Shown: positions 1-4,626 of the stretch, piece by piece | Layout: each line of letters starts with the position of its first letter | How positions within the stretch are numbered: the first letter of the stretch is position 1 | Assembly (NCBI GenBank): GCA_050123335.1 | Contig: JASFHH010000076.1 | Coordinates: 1-6,436, forward strand | DNA length: 6,436 bases | Origin: JASFHF01 sp050123335 | Lineage (GTDB): Bacteria > Pseudomonadota > Gammaproteobacteria > UBA12402 | Direction of reading: 5' to 3' | The notes under the pieces: model-generated | What the model saw: only the letters and a program-made list of their open reading frames with translations | Database searches by the model: none | What the model was told of the DNA's origin: nothing | Made by a program: the position numbers and the translations under genes

Positions 1-2567
1 ACAAATGGGGAAAGGTAGTTTTTGAAAAACTTAGCAAGTAAACCATCTGGGGCAAAGAAATAACTAAAGCTGGTTAAACTTACATCATTGCTACAGGTAT
101 TATCGAATGGAAAGCGATTAGCGATTTGTGCATTATATTGCGGTAAAATATTTTTTTGCCATGCGTCATTTATATAATTTTCGGAAAGCATAAGCATTAA
201 ATGCCATGCATTAGTACCAAGATCGTATAGCCAGCTTTTAAGTGGTTCAGGATAATTTTGTGATATTTCCAGTAAGTGTTCAATTGGATCGTTTTCTTTG
301 GCACCATTATTAAACATGCGCATGCTAGTCATAGTAAATACTAATTTATCTGTATTAGTATCGCTGATAGGTTGTAAGTAGATAGCAAGATTTTTTAGGG
401 CAACAATTACATTTTTTGAAGAGTTTTGCTGTGAAATATCATTAGACAGAGCGGCAAAGTTTTTTAATGTGGGACTAATTGCGGCAACTTGCGGCACAAT
501 ATTATTTTGTATTAGTTTTGCCAGCGAAAGTAATGGCGAATTATCATTACTAAGAAGTTGTACAGCAGCAGCTAGGTTATTGATCTCGGTAAAGTGCACC
601 ATTTTTATATTGCTAATAAATTGCAGCCAAGTATTCGCGTAGTTTAATAAATATTTATCGGTTAATTGTTGGGTAACTTTATCAATATTTAATCGCGAAA
701 ATTTAGTTTTGCCTAAAACCCAATTTCCTTTTATTGTTTCAATAGCTGCAGTATTAATTAAATCCGGGTAAATTTTTGCAAAATTCTGTGCGGTATACAT
801 GCCTTGAATGGTGTTATCATTATTAACAAAGGTAAAAACATAAGCGGCTTGGGAGTTAGTATTTAAGTTTAATGACAATAATTTATTATTTGTAGACTTA
901 TTAGATAAAATGGCGAATGCAAGGTCAACAGGACTTAATCGTTGTAAGTGATTGCGTGCCGATTTAATTAAGTGTTTGTTCAATTTAATTTTTGGAGTAT
1001 TCTGTTCTAGCCAATCACTTAAATATGGAAGTATATCTTGATTTGTTTTGGATTTGTCGTTGGTCAAAAGCATGTATAATGAGTTTTCTAAATAAGTGGC
1101 ATCGTATTTTTCGGCAGCCCCTAACATCAAATAGCTTTTTAAACTGTTGTATAAAGTAGCGGGAGGTAATTTTGGCGCGCGGAGATTTTTTTTCAGTAAA
1201 GATATGATCTTTGGCAGCATAATAGAATTTAACTGTTTACTATATAGTGCGGATATTTTTTGTTGTAGTTCGCGATTTGCTTGATTTGGAATTAAAGTAA
1301 ACCAGGGGTTTAGATTAGCTAGGGTCGAATTAATTTGTTGTAAAGTAAAGAGAGTATTAAATTTTTTATTTTTATTGTTGGATAATTGATTGTCAATTAT
1401 TAATTGCTGCGCTTGGTCAATAATGCTTATTTGACGATTATATTTATACCAACACATATAGGTAAAAAAGCCAATTAAGATAATTAATACCGGATAAATA
1501 AATAAGCTAGGTAAATTGCTGCGATAGAATAAATTTCTTTTTTTTGCGATTGGAATTTTTTCCGCAAGGAGATGATTACAAAATAAATCATGCACAAAGT
1601 AAGCTTTGTTATTTGATGGTTGGATGTTAATTAATGAGCGGCAAGTTGATGATACTGCATCATCGTGTTCGTAACAATCCGCGATTTTTTCTTGTGTGGC
1701 ACTAACAAAGAATACGCCAGCAGGGCAAAATTCCTTGCCAAGCTTACGAAAAGCATTATTTAATAAATAATTTATCGGTTTTTTTAATTGCGCTATTTTG
1801 TTTGGGAATTCATTGATTAAAATGCGTTTGTTCTGATTGTGTTCGTGTTGCAAATGCCAGATTAGTTGATCATTTAAGCGACGAACCATTTTGTTAAAAA
1901 TTTCGTTGAAATTATCCGCAAAGGTTTCATCAGTGATTTTTCTGATTTTAATTAAGTTTCCCCAAGCTTGTTGGCGCTCTTCACGGCTTAAATCATCAAA
2001 GTATTCACGAAATCCAGTGATTAAATCGCTTTTATTAAAGATGAGATATGTGGGTATGTTCGCATGAAACACTTTTGTAATAGTGGATAATTGTTCGCGT
2101 ATTGTGCGAAAAAAATCTTGTTTTAATGTTTTTGATTTACGCAAGAAATCGTTTAGATCTACAACCAACAATATTCCAGCAGGCCGCACTGAGTCATTAT
2201 GTTTCCTGATTAAACGGAAAAAATATTTTTGTATATTATTTATTTTGTTTTTGGTGATTGTGAAATATTTACCAGGTGTGTCAATAATTACCGCATGTTC
2301 TGTTGCCCACCAATTATAATTCTTGGTTAGTTGAATTTTTTCAGCGTCTTTGTTTTTTTGGCTCAAAATAAATTTAAGCTCTGATTTGGCTAGTAACGTA
2401 GTTTTACCAGAGTTTTGTGAACCGAGCATGATATAATATGGGAGAGAGCTTAATGTAGGTTTTTTTTGGTTTTTTATTACCCCAGTTTTTTCTAAGAAAC
2501 GAATTGCGTCTTTAACTCGTTTTTTTATTGCTCGTTTTGTGTCATTTTGTAAGTAAAATTTTTTCAT
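1..2567 (-). CDS. icmF: IcmF, Dot/Icm type IVB secretion inner-membrane NTPase-like protein (3' end outside the window)
   Basis: The minus-strand frame opens with ATG at 2567 and runs without a stop to the window edge (855 codons plus two bases). IcmF partners DotU in the inner membrane and stabilises the Dot/Icm secretion complex. Visible motifs: a Walker A loop GSQNSGKTT at residues 49-57, NWWATEHAVIIDTPG ending at residue 99 (Walker B/G3-like DTPG), a G4-like NKSD at 178-181, and one membrane segment at about 351-374 (LPSLFIYPVLIILIGFF). The last visible part, YFFAPDGLLAKFFKNYLSPF, resembles the conserved C-terminal IcmF region. L. pneumophila IcmF has about 970 residues, so roughly 110 are probably missing here. 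The P-loop lies only 48 residues from the start, with no N-terminal membrane hairpin; this fits Dot/Icm IcmF better than the longer T6SS homologue TssM. The ATG overlaps the dotU stop (ATGA) and no good ribosome site is seen, so translation is probably coupled to dotU. Confidence 0.93.
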   Translation of the reverse strand, partial: MKKFYLQNDTKRAIKKRVKDAIRFLEKTGVIKNQKKPTLSSLPYYIMLGSQNSGKTTLLAKSELKFILSQKNKDAEKIQLTKNYNWWATEHAVIIDTPGKYFTITKNKINNIQKYFFRLIRKHNDSVRPAGILLVVDLNDFLRKSKTLKQDFFRTIREQLSTITKVFHANIPTYLIFNKSDLITGFREYFDDLSREERQQAWGNLIKIRKITDETFADNFNEIFNKMVRRLNDQLIWHLQHEHNQNKRILINEFPNKIAQLKKPINYLLNNAFRKLGKEFCPAGVFFVSATQEKIADCYEHDDAVSSTCRSLINIQPSNNKAYFVHDLFCNHLLAEKIPIAKKRNLFYRSNLPSLFIYPVLIILIGFFTYMCWYKYNRQISIIDQAQQLIIDNQLSNNKNKKFNTLFTLQQINSTLANLNPWFTLIPNQANRELQQKISALYSKQLNSIMLPKIISLLKKNLRAPKLPPATLYNSLKSYLMLGAAEKYDATYLENSLYMLLTNDKSKTNQDILPYLSDWLEQNTPKIKLNKHLIKSARNHLQRLSPVDLAFAILSNKSTNNKLLSLNLNTNSQAAYVFTFVNNDNTIQGMYTAQNFAKIYPDLINTAAIETIKGNWVLGKTKFSRLNIDKVTQQLTDKYLLNYANTWLQFISNIKMVHFTEINNLAAAVQLLSNDNSPLLSLAKLIQNNIVPQVAAISPTLKNFAALSNDISQQNSSKNVIVALKNLAIYLQPISDTNTDKLVFTMTSMRMFNNGAKENDPIEHLLEISQNYPEPLKSWLYDLGTNAWHLMLMLSENYINDAWQKNILPQYNAQIANRFPFDNTCSNDVSLTSFSYFFAPDGLLAKFFKNYLSPF

Positions 2568-3331
2568 TTTGATGCTGATTGAATTTGTTGAATTAATTTA
2601 TTGGAATAAGTTTTTAATTTGTAGTTAAATCCCCCATATATTCCAAGCACAAGCATAATTGCTATAATTATGGTGCGCCAAATAGGGAAAGTTTTATATT
2701 TTTCTTTACTGTAAGTTCTATTAAATTTAATGGTAGGTGATAGGCGTTTATCAATTTCATCTCGGTGTGCACGTATCATTTTATAAGTGGCATCAATAAT
2801 TTTTTGTAAATTTAGTTTTTCTTGTGGTTGATGACGGAATTTTCCAGTGAAACCCAGGGATAAGCAAGTATACATTAATTCGATGTTATCAATAAATTTA
2901 TTTGGGGCGCGGCAAATACGATCCAAAATAGTAAAAAAATGTTCATCAGCATTTGCATGTTGCTGCAATTCTTGCAGTAGAGGATGTTTTTGCCAATCGC
3001 ATTCTTTTCCCCAATGGGTTTGGCTTATGATTTCATCTATGGTGGCACTGATTGCATAACGGCTAATTAGAATATTATCGGTATCATATCGCAGCGTTTC
3101 AGCTTTAATTTGAAATTTATGAATTTCATTGAGCAGATGTTTGCGTAAATGTGAAACGTCTGCGCAATTTTTTTTGCGTTTTAAGTGCGCTATTTCGGAA
3201 AACAATATATTAGCAGCATCAATTAATAAGTTTTTATTGGTTAAAATTGTGCGACGATTTCCATTGAATGGTTTTGTTTTGAGATTATCAAATGTGCACG
3301 ATACTGAATTTGTGATAAGTTCTGATGTCAT
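2564..3331 (-). CDS. dotU: DotU/IcmH, Dot/Icm type IVB secretion inner-membrane protein
   Basis: A 255-residue protein of the DotU/TssL family, partner of IcmF in the inner membrane. Supporting features are the conserved helical block RYAISATIDEIISQTHWG at residues 91-108 (the family pattern is roughly YAxxAxxDExxxxxxWG), the signature LSLGFTGKFR at 157-166, and a single C-terminal membrane segment at about 218-237 (TIIIAIMLVLGIYGGF). Most of the protein should therefore be cytoplasmic with a C-terminal anchor, as in the family, and the length is normal. The start is fixed: an in-frame TAA lies 12 bases upstream (3344-3346) and the next Met is residue 153. The ribosome site is weak (only AAAAG nearby). 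The stop overlaps the icmF start by 4 bases. T6SS TssL is the alternative, but the adjoining IcmF has Dot/Icm architecture. An IS200-like relic lies directly upstream. Confidence 0.93.
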   Translation of the reverse strand: MTSELITNSVSCTFDNLKTKPFNGNRRTILTNKNLLIDAANILFSEIAHLKRKKNCADVSHLRKHLLNEIHKFQIKAETLRYDTDNILISRYAISATIDEIISQTHWGKECDWQKHPLLQELQQHANADEHFFTILDRICRAPNKFIDNIELMYTCLSLGFTGKFRHQPQEKLNLQKIIDATYKMIRAHRDEIDKRLSPTIKFNRTYSKEKYKTFPIWRTIIIAIMLVLGIYGGFNYKLKTYSNKLIQQIQSASK

Positions 3332-3370
3332 AGTAATAAGCTTTTATACGATTTGCTTTTACCATGATAC

Positions 3371-3392
3371 TAGAAAGTATATAGAAAGTATA
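3371..3392. repeat. Perfect 11-bp tandem direct repeat beside the IS200-like relic
   Basis: TAGAAAGTATA occurs twice head to tail (3371-3381 and 3382-3392), directly outside the GC-rich hairpin at the right end of the IS200-like element and about 40 bases upstream of dotU. Read on the minus strand each copy contains TATACT, a -10-like hexamer, but I see no convincing -35 at the right distance. It may be simple slippage or a trace of transposition. Confidence 0.8.
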
Positions 3393-3397
3393 GATTC

Positions 3398-3415
3398 CCC
3401 CGCGTAAACGCGGGG
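3398..3415. repeat. Terminal hairpin of the IS200-like element (tnpA 3' side)
   Basis: A perfect 7-bp GC-only stem CCCCGCG/CGCGGGG closes a four-base TAAA loop (TTTA on the minus strand). It shares stem length and loop with the hairpin at the other end of the element. There is no T-run after it on the minus strand, so it does not look like a Rho-independent terminator for that strand. Confidence 0.85.
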
Positions 3416-3429
3416 TGCTTTACCGTTAC

Positions 3430-3445
3430 AGCTCCAAACGGAGCT
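3430..3445. repeat. Small internal hairpin near the tnpA remnant stop
   Basis: AGCTCC and GGAGCT form a 6-bp perfect stem around an AAAC loop. It lies between the terminal hairpin and the stop codon of the truncated tnpA, so it belongs to the 3' noncoding end of the element or to the deletion junction. I cannot tell which. Confidence 0.55.
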
Positions 3446-3579
3446 TACCTAAATCCTGGCGTACTTCGTAGCAGCTTAATCAATATCTTTTTAAAATATT
3501 TTTGGGCACCAGGATTTAGAATCCGGCGGCGGTATTTGCAAACCCAAACCACGTGATACTTTGAATAATATGTGCTGTA
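3445..3579 (-). pseudogene. tnpA: IS200-family TnpA (Y1 HUH transposase), N-terminal remnant
   Basis: The minus-strand frame reads KYHVVWVCKYRRRILNPG from 3561 and continues to LLRSTPGFR before TAA at 3445-3447. This matches the N-terminal block of IS200-type transposases (consensus YHVVWVCKYRR). About 44 codons remain against roughly 130-150 in an intact enzyme. The HUH motif (HLH in this family) and the catalytic tyrosine helix are gone, so no activity is possible. No start codon is present: an in-frame TAA at 3580-3582 precedes the first homologous residues (YSTYYS), where the initiation codon would be expected. The frame is otherwise clean, which suggests one internal deletion rather than long point-mutational decay. 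Confidence 0.8.
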
Positions 3580-3605
3580 TTATACCACCACCGGACCTCA
3601 TTCAC

Positions 3606-3623
3606 CCACGGCTAAAGCTGTGG
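3606..3623. repeat. Terminal hairpin of the IS200-like element (tnpA 5' side)
   Basis: CCACGGC, loop TAAA, GCTGTGG: a 7-bp stem with one G-T wobble. It lies upstream of the tnpA remnant in the remnant's own orientation, where the left-end hairpin of an IS200-type element is expected. Confidence 0.75.
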
Positions 3624-3667
3624 TGCTCTGTCTTCGGCCGCATAGAACCTGACACTATTCCTAATAA

Positions 3668-3976
3668 TTAATCTAACATGCCGTAAATTTTAAGTTTTTT
3701 GCGCAAAGTCCCGCGGCTTATGCCAAGAACAATTGCTGCTTTAGATTGATTGCCTTTAGTATATGACATTACCGCTTCGAGCAGTGGTTTTTCCACTTCG
3801 GCAAGCACCATTTCGTAGACATTATTAACAAAAGTATTGCCGACTTTGTCGAAGTAGCTGCTAATGGCTTCTAGTACATTATGGCTTAATGGTTTTTGTT
3901 GTGCCAATAGGCTTCCTGTTTGTAATGACTCAGCTTGTTGTTCTGATAAAGCAGATTCAGTTTCGATCATGTTCAT
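3668..3976 (-). CDS. fis: Fis family nucleoid-associated DNA-binding protein
   Basis: A 102-residue protein, close to the 98 residues of E. coli Fis. The C-terminal half is nearly canonical: VEKPLLEAVMSYTKGNQSKA, then AIVLGISRGTLRKKLKIYGM at residues 81-100. It holds the helix-turn-helix, with RGTLRKKL (88-95) in the recognition helix. The N-terminal arm and dimer region are more divergent. Fis is a homodimer that bends DNA and acts as a global regulator; Legionella has several Fis paralogues, some of which repress Dot/Icm effector genes. Start choice: AAGGA at 3986-3990 lies 9 bases before the ATG at 3974-3976; a second ATG two codons later is less well placed. In many gammaproteobacteria fis follows dusB in an operon, but here it stands alone behind its own promoter, with gene remnants upstream. 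dotU follows on the same strand after the IS200-like relic. Confidence 0.95.
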   Translation of the reverse strand: MNMIETESALSEQQAESLQTGSLLAQQKPLSHNVLEAISSYFDKVGNTFVNNVYEMVLAEVEKPLLEAVMSYTKGNQSKAAIVLGISRGTLRKKLKIYGMLD

Positions 3977-3985
3977 AATTTTATA

Positions 3986-3990
3986 TCCTT
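3986..3990 (-). promoter_or_regulatory. Ribosome binding site of fis
   Basis: AAGGA on the minus strand, 9 bases before the ATG at 3976. It is the clearest Shine-Dalgarno sequence in the window and supports the upstream of the two possible fis start codons. Confidence 0.75.
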
Positions 3991-4018
3991 AAATTAATAT
4001 CTGTTGTTTAAATGTCCA

Positions 4019-4033
4019 GGTTGATTTTTGAAC
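4019..4033. promoter_or_regulatory. Candidate Fis-binding site in the fis leader
   Basis: GGTTGATTTTTGAAC fits the degenerate Fis consensus GNTYAAWWWTTRANC at all but one position, with the flanking G and C 15 bases apart and an A/T-rich centre. It lies just downstream of the predicted transcription start (about 4040). A Fis dimer there could hinder transcription, in line with the known autorepression of fis in enterobacteria. The motif is loose and the region A/T-rich, so chance matches are expected. Confidence 0.35.
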
Positions 4034-4046
4034 AAAAACAGAGTGT

Positions 4047-4074
4047 ATTATATCACCAGTTGCCAGGTTCTCAA
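4047..4074 (-). promoter_or_regulatory. Sigma70-type promoter of fis (extended -10)
   Basis: On the minus strand TTGAGA (4069-4074) is followed after 16 bases by a perfect TATAAT (4047-4052). TG precedes the -10 hexamer with one base between, giving the extended form TGATATAAT. The start would be near 4040, leaving a leader of roughly 64 bases before the fis ATG. No other credible promoter lies between here and fis. Confidence 0.7.
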
Positions 4075-4085
4075 GCATGATTTGA

Positions 4086-4184
4086 TTAAAAATATCGTAT
4101 CGGCAAATGAAAAGGTTGATATCAAAATACCGCAAATATGGAGCATTTGGGTTAATCTCCAAAAATCGAAAATTTGTGGGAATC
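4086..4184 (+). pseudogene. Helix-turn-helix remnant of an ISNCY-type transposase
   Basis: Between stops at 4083-4085 and 4185-4187 the plus strand encodes 33 residues: LKISYRQMKRLISKYRKYG, then AFGLISKNR and a short unmatched tail. The pattern LxISxRQxxRLxxxYRxxGxxGLxSKxR is that of the N-terminal helix-turn-helix in ISNCY and similar DDE transposases, recognised from memory. Nothing of the catalytic domain is visible downstream and no intact start is seen, so this is a dead fragment. It runs opposite to the flanking genes and begins just upstream of the fis promoter. A chance match in so short a frame is possible. Confidence 0.45.
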
Positions 4185-4187
4185 TAA

Positions 4188-4336
4188 AAAACGTAAATCA
4201 GTTATAACACATCAGCAGAGTGCTCTTGGGTTTTGCTCAGGAGTGCTTATTTTGAATGCGCTAAGAGGTATGTAAAAAAGCACGGAAGACGCTGTCATTT
4301 TATGGCGATCGTCATAGCATATTCAGAGCAAATAAC
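4188..4336. other. Noncoding stretch of higher GC, origin unknown
   Basis: No gene is supported here. 51 of the 120 bases from 4201 to 4320 are G or C, clearly above the A/T-rich flanks. The minus strand read in the frame of the tag remnant continues past the last Tag-like residue but hits a TGA, a TAA and a final TAA, and I could not match it to Tag. It could be decayed tag sequence, the scar of a deletion or a dispersed intergenic repeat. Confidence 0.4.
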
Positions 4337-4498
4337 GCAGCTAAGCCTAGCTTGCGCCCCTTCAAGAATTAAAAACTCGAATAATTTGTTATCATTATGC
4401 GCTGAAACCCCCTACTTTTTATCATGATATGCCATATAAACTGTATCATGGATACACCAATCACAGCGTTGGATTCTTTTTGCGTGTTCGTTTGTCAT
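4337..4498 (-). pseudogene. tag: tag remnant (DNA-3-methyladenine glycosylase I, N-terminal part)
   Basis: The minus-strand frame from ATG at 4498 reads MTNEHAKRIQ, then RCDWCIHDTVYMAYHD, then KK, TAG (4412-4414), GVSA, and HNDNKLFEFLILEGAQA, RLSC. This follows the start of Tag enzymes, which read about RCxW..DPLYxxYHDxEWGVP, then LFExLxLEGxQAGLSW. Tag removes 3-methyladenine from alkylated DNA. The stop replaces the conserved Trp of EWG (TGG to TAG), Pro became Ser, and AGLSW became ARLSC. The similarity ends after about 54 codons of a normal length near 190. The frame is intact on both sides of the stop, so the start of decay was by point mutation. The rest of the gene, including the catalytic region, is missing. 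Conserved zinc-ligand Cys and His near the N-terminus remain (RC, YHD). Confidence 0.8.
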
Positions 4499-4626
4499 TT
4501 TTGAATAAACTTTAATTGGTCATAGCTAGCGATAAAAATATGCCAACCGTATTTTACCGCTGGATATAATTTTGCTATAGGCAACGGTAAATGCTTTGCA
4601 ATGTAATTATTCTCATGGGTTATTAT
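4495..4626 (-). other. Possible C-terminal remnant of a gene once upstream of tag
   Basis: A 43-codon minus-strand frame free of stops ends in a TGA (4495-4497) that overlaps the tag ATG as ATGA, the usual layout of coupled operon genes. Its end reads LYPAVKYGWHIFIASYDQLK. I do not recognise the family. It overlaps the last codons of the lysine-rich gene in another frame, and no start codon or longer upstream frame belongs to it. It may be chance. Confidence 0.25.

Larger units (their letters stand above)
3393..3630 (-). mobile_element. Deleted IS200/IS605-like element (non-autonomous, PATE/MITE-like)
   Basis: About 240 bases with the build of an IS200-type element shortened by internal deletion. 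Each end has a 7-bp-stem hairpin with a TAAA loop on the plus strand: CCCCGCG/CGCGGGG at 3398-3415 and CCACGGC/GCTGTGG at 3606-3623 (one G-T pair). Between them lies a minus-strand fragment of a Y1-type transposase. IS200/IS605 elements use subterminal hairpins as the recognition structures of TnpA and leave no target duplication, which fits the lack of clear flanking repeats at both ends. The outer limits are approximate because I cannot fix the cleavage sites. The insertion separates fis from dotU. Confidence 0.75.

Noticed and set aside
2083..2319. 78-residue plus-strand open frame
   Set aside because: It lies wholly inside the icmF NTPase region on the opposite strand, where the minus-strand frame carries recognisable family motifs.
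3343..3348. TATAAA on the minus strand as a -10 box for dotU
   Set aside because: It would start transcription only a few bases before the ATG, and no -35 hexamer lies at the right distance.
2847..3407. Two plus-strand open frames (70 and 92 residues) over dotU
   Set aside because: Antisense to the well-supported dotU gene, with no recognisable motifs and no ribosome sites of note.
3398..3415. GC-rich hairpin as a Rho-independent terminator
   Set aside because: No T-run follows on the minus strand and only a short TGCTTT on the plus strand. It pairs better with the matching hairpin at the other end as an IS200-like terminus.
3393..3630. CRISPR repeat or omega-RNA like structure
   Set aside because: There are only two unlike hairpins, no regular spacing, and no tnpB/IscB sequence in the window; the tnpA fragment explains the structure.
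4336..4356. Imperfect hairpin CGCAGCTA...TAGCTTGCG
   Set aside because: It falls within the tag remnant's coding bases for AQARLSC and is explained by that sequence; there is no terminator-like T-run.
4233..4427. 64-residue plus-strand open frame
   Set aside because: It runs antisense through the tag remnant and the noncoding patch; the tag similarity on the other strand is far more specific.
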